From Gilvibacter sediminis (GTDB taxonomy: Bacteria; Bacteroidota; Bacteroidia; Flavobacteriales; Flavobacteriaceae): DNA of 64,000 bases. Below, piece after piece: positions 34,096 to 43,074 of this stretch (positions are counted from its first letter, which is position 1; each line of letters starts with the position of its first letter). The DNA is taken from contig NZ_JAQQTE010000001.1 in assembly GCF_028561565.1 (NCBI RefSeq), forward strand, positions 1,329,570-1,393,569. Reading direction: 5' to 3'. Position numbers and translations under genes: made by a program. The notes under the pieces were generated by a model. It did not search any database and was not told the DNA's origin. It was given only the letters and a program-made list of their open reading frames with translations.

Positions 34096-37000
34096 ATGAC
34101 CAGAATTGGAATGCTCTTATTGGCAGTACTCAGCCTTGTGTTTGTCGCTTGTGAGGACTCCAATAAAGAAAAAGAACAAACGGCTAAGGCAACTACGAAA
34201 AAGCCTAAGGATGAAGCCAAGGAAGCTCGCAAAGCCTTATTTGAGCTTTTACCCGCCAATCAAACAGGGATCAATTTCTCCAATACTTTGGTAGATGACG
34301 TTTCCACCATGGAAAACCTGTTCAATTTTGATTATTTCTACAACGGAGCTGGAGTCGCTGTTGCTGATCTCAATGGTGACGGGCTGGAAGATATTTTCTT
34401 TGCTGGCAATCAGCAGCCCAACAAACTCTACAAGAATCTGGGAGATCTGAAGTTTGAAGATGTCAGTGAGGCCGCAAAGATTAATGAAGGAAAAGTTTGG
34501 GCCAATGGAGTTACGGTTGCAGACGTGAACAACGATGGTTTGCTCGACATTTACGTAAGTCAAGGAGGACCTAAGCAAAAAGAAGATCGTGAGAATCTGC
34601 TGTTTATCAATAAAGGTAATTTTCAGTTTGAGGAGTCTGCCAAGGCTTATGGCTTGAACGATCAGGGAATCAGCACTCAGGCTGCTTTTTTTGACTATGA
34701 CAAGGATGGTGATCTGGACTGTGTAGTATCCAATGAGAATGAATTTTACGGTTTGGATCCGCAGCGCTTCTTTGCGACCATTGACAAAAACGACGCCAAC
34801 CTATACAACAGCAGTACGCATCTATATCGCAATGATGGCGGGCGTTTCACAGATGTGACCAAACGTGCCGGAGTGCTCAATGCCTCTTTTGGACTTGGAC
34901 TCAGCGTGAGCGATATCAACCAAGATGGCTGGTTGGATATTTACGTTGCCAACGACTACTATGTGCCCGATGCGCTTTACCTCAATCAAGGGGATGGCAC
35001 CTTTAAGAATCAGGTTAAAGAAACCACCAAACAAGTGTCCTTTTACGGGATGGGTGTGGATATAGACGATCTAAACAATGATGGCCTAAAAGACATCTTT
35101 GTTTTGGATATGGCCTCTAGTGACCACATCAGATCAAAAACCTTAATGGCTTCAATGAATGAGGAGCGGTTTTCTCTGTTGGTGGATACCTACGATATGC
35201 CGTATCAGTATATGTACAACTCGGTTCAGCTCAATCAAGGCGACGCCAAGTTCATCAACGTGGCGCAACAGACCAAAATGGCCAAAACAGATTGGTCTTG
35301 GGCTGGATTGATCACAGATTATGATCTGGATGGCAATAAAGACATTTATGTGACCAACGGATACCGACGTTACGCTTTAGATAACGATTTGCGCCGTCAA
35401 GTAGCAGAGGTACAACGGGCTTATGCTGGGCAGGTCCCGGTAGAGGTAAAGAAGCAGCTCTATGATGCCATGCCGTCAGAGAAGCTCTCCAATATCATGT
35501 TTTGGAACAAAGGTGATCTGGCCTTTGAAAATCAAGCCTATCAGTGGGGCTTGGCCAATCCATCCTTCTCCAACGGTGCAGTTTATGCAGATTTGGACAA
35601 CGATGGCGATCTTGAATTGGTAGTGAACAATATTGATGAGACTGCCTTTGTTTATAAGAACACTGCGGTGGAGCGCGGCCTGAATAACTTCATCACCGTA
35701 AAGACCGAAGGGAAACTCTCCGAGGCCTTTCCGCAGATCTTTTTGACACAAAATTCGGGCAATACCCAACTCATTGAAGCTAAGCGCGTGCGTGGCTATC
35801 TCTCGGCAACAACCAATTCCGCATCTTTTGGTATTGGAAAAGATACCCAGGTTGCTGAGGTGAAAGTACTATGGCCGAGCGGGAAGCAAGAAATTAGAAC
35901 AGATATTGCAGCCAACAGCACGTTGACTTTTAAGGAGGCTGATGCTACAGATTCTGGGCGTAATGTAAATCCATCCCAAGCCATGCTTAAGGCTACGGCT
36001 TCAACTATGGGCTTGGATTTTCAGCACAAAGAGAATGATTATAACGACTTTAGTTTGGAGGTGCTTCTGCCATACAAACAGTCTACTATGGGCCCCTTTA
36101 TGGCCACTGCAGATATCAACGGTGATGGCCTTGAAGATGTATTTGTTGGAGGTGCTGCAGGGCAGAGCGCTTATTTGTTCAAACAAACCCAGAGTGGTTT
36201 TAGCCGTGTGCGTGTGCCTGCCTTTACTGCAGATGCTGAGGCTGAAGATATGAAGGCCGTCTTCTTTGATGCCGATGGAGATTCGGATATGGATCTTTAT
36301 GTGGTGAGCGGTGGTAACGCCTTTGCGCAGGGATCCATTAAATACACCGACCGCTTGTACCTCAATGACGGTCAAGGCGGTTTTACCAAAAGCGAGAACG
36401 CTGTTTTAGGTGCCTTCAAACAGAGCGGTCACGCTGTTGCGGCCTTAGACTTTGATCAAGATGGTGATATGGACCTGATGGTTGGGAATCGAATGCTTCC
36501 GCAGCAATACCCACAAGCTGCTCCGAGTTATTTACTCAAAAATGACGGGAACGGTCAATTCACTCCTGCGGGTACTGCGGCCTTTTCAGATGCTGCTAAC
36601 CTCGGCTTGGTCAATGATCTTCTAGTGACCGATTTTGACAATGACGGTTGGTCCGATCTTATCGTAGCGACCGAATGGGATGCCGTGAAGATGTATCGCA
36701 ACAATCAAGGGAGTTTTGAAGCCTATCAAGGCGTAGCTGGTCTGGCTGATCAAAAAGGCTGGTGGTTCTCCGTTAGTGAGACCGACATCAATAAAGATGG
36801 AAAGCCCGATTACATTTTAGGGAACCTCGGAGTGAATAGCAAGTATAAGGCCACTGAGAGTACACCGCTTAAAGTGTACGGTTATGATTTTGATGACAAC
36901 GGAAGCTTTGATCTGGTCTTGAGTAGTAAGTACAACGGTCGCGATGTCCCGGTTAGAGGTAGGGAATGCTCTTCTCAGCAGATGCCCTTCATCGCTCAGA

Positions 37001-37464
37001 AATTTGAGACCTACGCAGCCTTCGCAAATGCTTCCTTGCAAGATATCTACGGAGCAAAGCTTAACAGCGCCTATCAACGTGAGGTCAATCAGTTTCATTC
37101 TATGGTTATGCTCAGTAATAGTGCTGGTGGACACGATCTTATAGAATTGCCTGCCTATGCACAAACGGCTCCTGTTTTAGGAGGAATTACTGTGGATGTG
37201 GCTTCGGATGGAACTCCTGCCTTTGTTGCGGTAGGTAATATTTACAATACAGAGGTGGAAACCCCACGTATGGACATGGGAACAGGAATGGTACTGCAGT
37301 GGCAAGACGGTTCATTTAAGGCCAGCGGAGGGCCATCAACTTTTTATGTAGAAGGTGATGCTAAATCCATAACCGCTATTGACCACAAAGGGACTGGTAA
37401 AACTTTGGTGCTTGTTGGGAGAAACAATGGGCCGCTAGGCGTGTTTGAGCTTGTAAAGTCCTAA
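34096..37464 (+). CDS. Large VCBS/FG-GAP repeat lipoprotein with internal ASPIC/UnbV domain
   Basis: 1122 residues. Lipoprotein signal (LVFVACEDSN). Many Asp-rich FG-GAP loops (DLNGDGLEDIFF, DVNNDGLLDIYV, DINQDGWLDIYV, DLDNDGDLELVV) form propellers on both sides of an ASPIC/UnbV segment around residues 540-605 (ending WPSGKQEI). A second propeller runs over the C-terminal half (DINGDGLEDVFV, DFDQDGDMDLMV, DFDNDGWSDLIV). Such proteins are lipid-anchored at the surface of Bacteroidetes and bind Ca2+; the ligand is unknown. Databases often misname the family RNA-binding. It is the last gene of the 31295-37464 cluster. Confidence 0.9.
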   Translation: MTRIGMLLLAVLSLVFVACEDSNKEKEQTAKATTKKPKDEAKEARKALFELLPANQTGINFSNTLVDDVSTMENLFNFDYFYNGAGVAVADLNGDGLEDIFFAGNQQPNKLYKNLGDLKFEDVSEAAKINEGKVWANGVTVADVNNDGLLDIYVSQGGPKQKEDRENLLFINKGNFQFEESAKAYGLNDQGISTQAAFFDYDKDGDLDCVVSNENEFYGLDPQRFFATIDKNDANLYNSSTHLYRNDGGRFTDVTKRAGVLNASFGLGLSVSDINQDGWLDIYVANDYYVPDALYLNQGDGTFKNQVKETTKQVSFYGMGVDIDDLNNDGLKDIFVLDMASSDHIRSKTLMASMNEERFSLLVDTYDMPYQYMYNSVQLNQGDAKFINVAQQTKMAKTDWSWAGLITDYDLDGNKDIYVTNGYRRYALDNDLRRQVAEVQRAYAGQVPVEVKKQLYDAMPSEKLSNIMFWNKGDLAFENQAYQWGLANPSFSNGAVYADLDNDGDLELVVNNIDETAFVYKNTAVERGLNNFITVKTEGKLSEAFPQIFLTQNSGNTQLIEAKRVRGYLSATTNSASFGIGKDTQVAEVKVLWPSGKQEIRTDIAANSTLTFKEADATDSGRNVNPSQAMLKATASTMGLDFQHKENDYNDFSLEVLLPYKQSTMGPFMATADINGDGLEDVFVGGAAGQSAYLFKQTQSGFSRVRVPAFTADAEAEDMKAVFFDADGDSDMDLYVVSGGNAFAQGSIKYTDRLYLNDGQGGFTKSENAVLGAFKQSGHAVAALDFDQDGDMDLMVGNRMLPQQYPQAAPSYLLKNDGNGQFTPAGTAAFSDAANLGLVNDLLVTDFDNDGWSDLIVATEWDAVKMYRNNQGSFEAYQGVAGLADQKGWWFSVSETDINKDGKPDYILGNLGVNSKYKATESTPLKVYGYDFDDNGSFDLVLSSKYNGRDVPVRGRECSSQQMPFIAQKFETYAAFANASLQDIYGAKLNSAYQREVNQFHSMVMLSNSAGGHDLIELPAYAQTAPVLGGITVDVASDGTPAFVAVGNIYNTEVETPRMDMGTGMVLQWQDGSFKASGGPSTFYVEGDAKSITAIDHKGTGKTLVLVGRNNGPLGVFELVKS

Positions 37465-37465
37465 C

Positions 37466-38743
37466 TTAGAATTTGTATTTGTCTTTCCAAAGCTGGCTTA
37501 GGTAGTCTTTGAGCGCGCGTTCTCTTTTGTTATTCCCGGGACGGTAGAAGTTGTAATTGCTGAGTTCTTCAGGTAAGAACTGATGCGGAACAAAATTTCC
37601 CTCATAATTATGGGCGTACTGATAACCTTCTGAATAGCCCAGTTCTTTCATCAATTTGGTTGGTGCATTTCTAATGGAGAGCGGCACAGGAAGATCCCCT
37701 TGCGCCCGAACGGCAGCCTGTGCTTCATTTATAGCCACATAGGAAGCATTGCTCTTTGCTGAAGTTGCCAAGTATATAGCACACTGAGACAAGATGATCC
37801 GCGCTTCTGGATAACCAATTACGCTAACGGCCTGAAAGGTGTTGTTAGCAACCATTAAAGCCTGTGGATTCGCGTTGCCAATATCTTCTGAGGCAAGGAT
37901 CAAAAGTCTGCGCGCAATGAATTTGACATCCTCGCCGCCTTCTATCATTCTGGCGAGCCAATAAACCGCAGCATTTGGGTCGCTGCCTCGAATCGATTTA
38001 ATAAAAGCCGATACAATGTCATAATGCTGTTCTCCGGTTTTGTCATAGCGCACTACGTTTTGTTGTACCTTTTGAGTAACTAGGTCATTGGTTATGACAA
38101 CACGGTCAGAATCTGCCGTGGCCACAACCAATTCAAGGATGTTGAGCAGTTTTCTTGCATCACCACCAGAAATGCGCAACATAGCCTCTGTTTCCTGTAG
38201 CTTTATGTCTTTTTTGTTCAACAGGTCGTCTTGAGCAATTGCACGCTTTAAAAGCGCCTCTAAATCGTTTTTAGAGAAGGCGTTGAGTACGTAGACCTGA
38301 CAGCGCGACAATAATGCGGGAATTACCTCAAAACTCGGATTTTCTGTCGTGGCACCGATCAGGGTGACCCAACCTTTCTCTACAGCCTCTAAAAGTGAAT
38401 CTTGTTGGGATTTACTAAATCGGTGAATCTCATCAATGAATAACAATGGATTCTTTGTAGTGAAAAGCCCATCTTCTTTTTTTGCTCTATTGATCACCTC
38501 TCGGACGTCCTTTACACCGCTGCTAATAGCGCTGAGTTTAAAAAAGGGGCGCTCTACGGTATTGGCAATAATCGTGGCAAGAGTTGTCTTTCCTGTTCCG
38601 GGTGGTCCCCAAAGAATCAAAGAGGGGAGTATGCCTTGTTTGATCTGGTTGGTCAAAGAACCTTCTGGACCCACTAAGTGTTGCTGACTGATGTAGTCTT
38701 CTAAAGTTCTGGGTCGGATCCGTTCTGCCAATGGTGCATTCAT
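37466..38743 (-). CDS. rarA: Replication-associated recombination protein A (MgsA-like AAA+ ATPase)
   Basis: 425 residues. Walker [16 protein letters not shown] near residue 48, Walker [17 protein letters not shown], sensor 1 [20 protein letters not shown] and sensor 2 [13 protein letters not shown] are in order; the C-terminal tetramerisation region ([18 protein letters not shown], then [20 protein letters not shown]) is complete. It acts at stalled replication forks. Its stop is 1 nt from the end of the convergent FG-GAP gene. Confidence 0.97.
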   Translation of the reverse strand: MNAPLAERIRPRTLEDYISQQHLVGPEGSLTNQIKQGILPSLILWGPPGTGKTTLATIIANTVERPFFKLSAISSGVKDVREVINRAKKEDGLFTTKNPLLFIDEIHRFSKSQQDSLLEAVEKGWVTLIGATTENPSFEVIPALLSRCQVYVLNAFSKNDLEALLKRAIAQDDLLNKKDIKLQETEAMLRISGGDARKLLNILELVVATADSDRVVITNDLVTQKVQQNVVRYDKTGEQHYDIVSAFIKSIRGSDPNAAVYWLARMIEGGEDVKFIARRLLILASEDIGNANPQALMVANNTFQAVSVIGYPEARIILSQCAIYLATSAKSNASYVAINEAQAAVRAQGDLPVPLSIRNAPTKLMKELGYSEGYQYAHNYEGNFVPHQFLPEELSNYNFYRPGNNKRERALKDYLSQLWKDKYKF

Positions 38744-38827
38744 GGGCTAAAAATACGTTTTTAACGCAGGAAGTGACAAATTAGCAGCGCCGAATTCATG
38801 GCTGAATTTTTGATACTTTAGTACTAG

Positions 38828-39586
38828 ATGCAAAAAATTGAATATCCCTCTGTATTTGAATTTCGTCGGATCGCTATCTCTGTAGGTCTGGTTATGCTTT
38901 TGTGGATTGCGCTCTGGGCCGATCTAAGATTTGATCTCAATTTACGCAGTTGGGGTGTTTATCCCAGGACCTTTGAAGGTTTAAAGGGACTTGTATTTAC
39001 TCCTTTTATTCACAAAGACCTCAGTCACCTTACCAATAATAGTATTTCCCTAGTGGCCCTGCTGTGGTTTCTGTTTTACTTCTATCCACGGGCTGCATGG
39101 AAAGTATTGCTATATGGCGCTTTACTGTCAGGGCTGGGAACCTGGCTGATCGGTAGACCAGCGTTTCACATCGGTGCCAGTGGTATAGTCTATATGCTGG
39201 TGAGCTTCCTGTTCTTTAAAGGCGTATTTAGCGGCTACTATCGTCTTATTGCTTTATCACTAATTGTCGTGTTCTTATACGGAGGATTGTTGTGGTATGT
39301 TTTCCCTATTGATCCTAAGATCTCTTGGGAAGGTCATTTGTCCGGATTTTTTGTGGGCTTTCTTTTTGCTGGAGTCGTGAAGAGCGGTGTGACACAGGAG
39401 TATCACTATCCGTGGGAACATCCAGAGTTCGATCCGTCTAAGGATCCATTTATGAGACGCTTTGATGAGTCGGGTAATTTTGTTCCTGATGAGCCTGAGC
39501 CAGAGATCGAAGTTGAAACAGATCAACAAGCGCAAAAGGTCGAGATCAAATACAATTTTAAACCTTCCTCAGAGGACAGCGAGTAA
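38828..39586 (+). CDS. Rhomboid family intramembrane serine protease
   Basis: 252 residues with six or seven hydrophobic segments. The catalytic Ser is in HIGASGIVYMLVSFLF (GASG) and the His in SWEGHLSGFFVGFLF, the Ser-His dyad of rhomboids; the HKDLSHLTNNSISL segment is the conserved loop before helix 2. A 45-residue acidic soluble tail follows the last helix (DEPEPEIEVE). It cleaves membrane proteins in the inner membrane; the substrate is unknown. The stop lies 2 nt from that of convergent rlmB. Confidence 0.9.
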   Translation: MQKIEYPSVFEFRRIAISVGLVMLLWIALWADLRFDLNLRSWGVYPRTFEGLKGLVFTPFIHKDLSHLTNNSISLVALLWFLFYFYPRAAWKVLLYGALLSGLGTWLIGRPAFHIGASGIVYMLVSFLFFKGVFSGYYRLIALSLIVVFLYGGLLWYVFPIDPKISWEGHLSGFFVGFLFAGVVKSGVTQEYHYPWEHPEFDPSKDPFMRRFDESGNFVPDEPEPEIEVETDQQAQKVEIKYNFKPSSEDSE

Positions 39587-39588
39587 GT

Positions 39589-40332
39589 TTAGGACAAGCG
39601 CTGTCTTTTTGCCTCAAAAAGAATTACTGCACTTGCAACAGCGACGTTGAGCGAATCTACTTCTTCTGCAATGGGGATGTGGATCTGCGTATCAATCATT
39701 TTTAAGACCGATGGATTAACCCCACGTCCTTCAGAACCCATGACTAGGGCAAAGCTATTTTTGAGATCGGTGTCGAAAAGGGATTGTTCACCCTTTTCTG
39801 TGGCCGCGATTAGCTGAACGCCTTCAGCTTGAAAATAGAACAGCGCGTCTTTGATATGATCTACCTTGCAGATCGGAATTTTGAATAAGGTTCCTGCGGA
39901 TGTTTTAATCGCATCAGCGTTAACAGGCGCGCCACCTTTCTTTTGAATGATGATTCCATTAGCACCTGCTGCAACTGCAGATCTAATGATTGCTCCAAAG
40001 TTTCTTACATCACTGATCTGATCCAACAGGATAAAGAGGGGAGTGGTAGTAGCTTCATTTGCCAGAGTTACCATTTCTTCAAGATCGACAAAAGAGACGG
40101 GAGCAATATTGGCTACAATACCTTGATGATTACGTCCTTTGGAAAGTTTTTGCAACTTCTCCATGGGTACGTAAGAGATCGTCGCACCTTGTTTAGCACA
40201 TTCGTTGAGTAAGGCTTTTACCTTTGGATGTTGCTGATTGGTTTGTGCAAATACTTTAGAAATATTCATGGAAGCCTGAAGGGCTTCTTCTAAAGCGTGA
40301 ATTCCGTAGATACGACTGACTTGTTCTTCCAT
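39589..40332 (-). CDS. rlmB: 23S rRNA (guanosine-2'-O-)-methyltransferase RlmB (SpoU/TrmH family)
   Basis: 247 residues. A substrate-binding N-terminal domain (IYGIHALEEALQ) is followed by the SpoU domain with NFGAIIRSAVAAGANGII, LVMGSEGRGVNPSVL and IHIPIAEEVDSLNVAVASAV (the trefoil-knot SAM site). It methylates G2251 of 23S rRNA in E. coli. The gene is downstream of the hypothetical lipoprotein but behind that gene's terminator at 40344-40373, so it probably has its own promoter. Confidence 0.95.
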   Translation of the reverse strand: MEEQVSRIYGIHALEEALQASMNISKVFAQTNQQHPKVKALLNECAKQGATISYVPMEKLQKLSKGRNHQGIVANIAPVSFVDLEEMVTLANEATTTPLFILLDQISDVRNFGAIIRSAVAAGANGIIIQKKGGAPVNADAIKTSAGTLFKIPICKVDHIKDALFYFQAEGVQLIAATEKGEQSLFDTDLKNSFALVMGSEGRGVNPSVLKMIDTQIHIPIAEEVDSLNVAVASAVILFEAKRQRLS

Positions 40333-40343
40333 AGGGCAAAAAT

Positions 40344-40373
40344 AAAAAAGCTGCCTCGAAAGGCAGCTTTTTC
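40344..40373 (-). terminator. Rho-independent terminator after the SusCD-associated lipoprotein gene
   Basis: AAAAAGCTGCCT (about 40345-40356), loop CGAA, AGGCAGCTTTTT (40361-40372): a 12-bp stem followed on the minus strand by a T run. It lies 20 nt beyond the lipoprotein stop at 40393 and closes the SusC-SusD-lipoprotein transcript. Confidence 0.9.
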
Positions 40374-40392
40374 TATATAATAAGTGAGAATC

Positions 40393-41370
40393 TTATTGTT
40401 TAGTGAGCGTAGCGAATACGTCTCTTGGTCCTTCACCACAGTCGCTTCCTTCGTTATCAGTAAAGCGGATGATGAATACAGAGTCATCTCCAGTTGTGTA
40501 CTCACCCAAGTCTCCGTTTGGAGATGGGCCAATAGTTAGACCAGAAGAACACTGTAGACCAGAGTTCTGTCCTGGAGGGATCACAACTGTGTTACAGATA
40601 AACTGCATTGCGAAATCAACAGGATCTTGTCCTACACCAGCATCTGGAAGGTAAACGTAGTCGAAAGCACGATCTACAGAAGTACCACCTTCTGGGAAGT
40701 ACATCTCTACAATTACTCCTTCTTCAAATACGTTGAAGTCAAGTACACCAGGAACACCGTTAGTAATTTGGTATGGTCCTAGGAACTCTTCTTCACCTAC
40801 AGGACATACTACTGGAGTAGTGTACTGGAATGGAGAAGCAAAGAAACCACCGGTAATGATACCACCAGCATTGTTTACAGAGAATACACGTCCGTCAGTA
40901 AGATTAAGAGCGAAACGAGTAGTGAAAGTATCACCACCAAAGATCGCATCAGGAGTCAATCCTACTGCTGCTAACATCTCAGTAAGAGTAAGCGTATACG
41001 TAGTTCTTGGAAGACCGAAAGGTCCTGGAGAGAACTCGCTAGCAGGAATGTTACGGATGAACACTTCCTCAGTGGTCGCTGCAGAAGAATCACCTTCGTC
41101 AGCAGAACCATCAGCAAAAGTCAAGTAAGCGTCAACACTTTCTAGAAGTGCTCCACCTTGATTGTCTTGCTCTTCGATTTCAACAGAAAAGACAGCGTCC
41201 GTAGAACCTAAAGGAAGTTCGTTAGACGTAATAGCGATAGTTCTAAGAACAGCACCATTAGTTACACCGTCAAATACCTGATCAATCGTATTGTTTGCGT
41301 CTTCCTCACAAGAAGTTGTACCCATAACGAGTACAGCTCCTAGTGCGGCAAATTTTAATAGATTTTTCAT
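40393..41370 (-). CDS. Third gene of the SusCD locus: lipoprotein of unknown function
   Basis: 325 residues from the ATG at 41370 (MKNLLKFAALGAVLVMGTTSCEED), a lipoprotein signal with Cys near residue 21. A longer frame starts at TTG 41391 right after the SusD stop and only adds Lys/Arg residues. The mature part is acidic, rich in Gly, Asp and Thr, with several Cys near the C-terminus (VCPVGEEEFLGPY, FICNTVVIPPGQNSGLQCSS). It is probably a surface partner of SusCD in nutrient binding. It is followed by a strong terminator. Confidence 0.8.
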   Translation of the reverse strand: MKNLLKFAALGAVLVMGTTSCEEDANNTIDQVFDGVTNGAVLRTIAITSNELPLGSTDAVFSVEIEEQDNQGGALLESVDAYLTFADGSADEGDSSAATTEEVFIRNIPASEFSPGPFGLPRTTYTLTLTEMLAAVGLTPDAIFGGDTFTTRFALNLTDGRVFSVNNAGGIITGGFFASPFQYTTPVVCPVGEEEFLGPYQITNGVPGVLDFNVFEEGVIVEMYFPEGGTSVDRAFDYVYLPDAGVGQDPVDFAMQFICNTVVIPPGQNSGLQCSSGLTIGPSPNGDLGEYTTGDDSVFIIRFTDNEGSDCGEGPRDVFATLTKQ

Positions 41371-41391
41371 TCTTTTCAATTTTTTTTTCAA

Positions 41392-43053
41392 TTAGTTAGC
41401 AGGTGGGAAAGCCGGTCCAGCTGGCTTAGTATCCCAGAATACCTGCGTTGCGTTGTCTTGTCGTTGAGTAACGTTTGGATTCGCAATAACCTCTACAGAT
41501 GGGTACAAGAAAGTTCTTGGGAACACACCTGGATCTGGCTCTACGTTTGGATCTAGAGTAGTTGGGTAACCTGTTCTTCTGTAGAAGTTGTAGGCATCAC
41601 CAGCACCACCAAACATAGTAACGAAGTACTGCTCAGCAAGAGCATTCCAAGAGTCGTCTGAAGTATCAGTAATCATCCCTGATTTAGCAGCGATAAAGTC
41701 AGATACAGTAGTCGCGTCTGGCTCGAAAGACGTGTCGCGGTTTGTGTCAAGTGCACCGAAAGACTGAACTTTAGCGATTGACTTAGTCAAACCAGCTTCA
41801 ACCAATCCAGAAGCAGCAGATGGAGATCCACCAGCTAGAGCTACTTCAGCTCTCCAGAAGTCAACGTAAGAAGCAAGGATGATAGGCTCGATTCCTTCAC
41901 CTAGTCCACCAACATCTTGGTTAAGACCACCGAAGCTGTTATCATCGAACAATCCACCAGCAGGGTAAACACCTACAGCAGTACGTGTAAAGTTATCTGG
42001 AGGAGTACCGTCATCATCACCGTGGTTACGACCCCAGTATCCATCTTCTAGGAAACAGTAAGGGATCCCAGCGTATTGTGGTGGAGCAGATTCAAGAGAA
42101 CAAGAAAGTGTTTCACCATTTCCTTCAGGAAGACAAGATGCACCAGGAGTACATTCTGACTGACGGAAGAAGTAGTAACGGATACGTGGATCATCATCAG
42201 AACCGTCAGCAGCGTCAGCATCTTGCATAAGACGCATTAGCCACATTGACTGATAAATGTTAGCACCAGATACAGTGTAATCTGCGTTGTAATCTGGGTG
42301 ACGAGTGTTCGGGTTAAGCAATTGGGTTCCGTATTTGAACTCAAAGTCTTGAGAAGTTTCTTGGATGTAGTTTCCACCAGAAACTACAGCGTTGAAAGCT
42401 GCGATATCACCAGTAGTCAATGCGTGACGCATGATCAAAGTGTTTACAAGACGTTGCCAGTTGCTAACCTCTCCATCGTAGAAGAAGTCAGTAGCAGAAC
42501 CTACGCTAGCACCTGTAAAGAATGCATTCGCCTCATCCAATCGAGCGCGAGCAGCAGCGTAAACAGCAGCGTCGTCATCTAGAGTTGGATTCGGGAACTC
42601 ATCTGGGTTAAGAGCTTCAGATAGTGGAATATCACCAATGAAGTCTACTAGCATCATCAAAGTATAAGCTTCGATAGTTTTAGAAACTCCTAAGTGGAAT
42701 TCTAGTCCTCCACCGTCAGCTTCGTTTTGTTGCTCAATGATACGTACGTTAGCGAAGATGCTGCTGTAAGTACGACTCCATACACCGTCAAAGGTAGAAG
42801 AGTTGTAGTTGTTGAAGTAGTCACGTCCGAACATATAGTCGATACGTGTCAATTCTGCAGATCTATCGTTGAACGTGATAGCGTTTGTTACAAAAGCACG
42901 CTGAATGGTGTTAAGTAACAGATCTGGGTCTGCCTGTTCTGGCGAGATTGCGTTCGGACTTACAAGTTGTTCCAACTCGGTTGTCTCACAAGAGTAGAAT
43001 AATGATCCACTCGAGATTAACGCAAGTAAAAAGATTTTATAGATTGTTTTCAT
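41392..43053 (-). CDS. SusD/RagB family nutrient-binding outer membrane lipoprotein
   Basis: 553 residues. Lipoprotein signal with SGSLFYSCETT (Cys near residue 22). The N-terminal helical part (DLLLNTIQRAFV, RTYSSIFANVRIIEQQNEAD, LGVSKTIEAYTLMMLVDFIG, followed by IPLSEALNP) and the later EVALAGGSPSAASGL match the SusD-like fold with TPR-like helices. It caps the SusC channel. It follows SusC by 21 nt and precedes the third lipoprotein by 21 nt. The ligand is not known; no carbohydrate-active enzyme gene is near. Confidence 0.92.
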   Translation of the reverse strand: MKTIYKIFLLALISSGSLFYSCETTELEQLVSPNAISPEQADPDLLLNTIQRAFVTNAITFNDRSAELTRIDYMFGRDYFNNYNSSTFDGVWSRTYSSIFANVRIIEQQNEADGGGLEFHLGVSKTIEAYTLMMLVDFIGDIPLSEALNPDEFPNPTLDDDAAVYAAARARLDEANAFFTGASVGSATDFFYDGEVSNWQRLVNTLIMRHALTTGDIAAFNAVVSGGNYIQETSQDFEFKYGTQLLNPNTRHPDYNADYTVSGANIYQSMWLMRLMQDADAADGSDDDPRIRYYFFRQSECTPGASCLPEGNGETLSCSLESAPPQYAGIPYCFLEDGYWGRNHGDDDGTPPDNFTRTAVGVYPAGGLFDDNSFGGLNQDVGGLGEGIEPIILASYVDFWRAEVALAGGSPSAASGLVEAGLTKSIAKVQSFGALDTNRDTSFEPDATTVSDFIAAKSGMITDTSDDSWNALAEQYFVTMFGGAGDAYNFYRRTGYPTTLDPNVEPDPGVFPRTFLYPSVEVIANPNVTQRQDNATQVFWDTKPAGPAFPPAN

Positions 43054-43074
43054 AACTAAATTAAGAGATTATAA

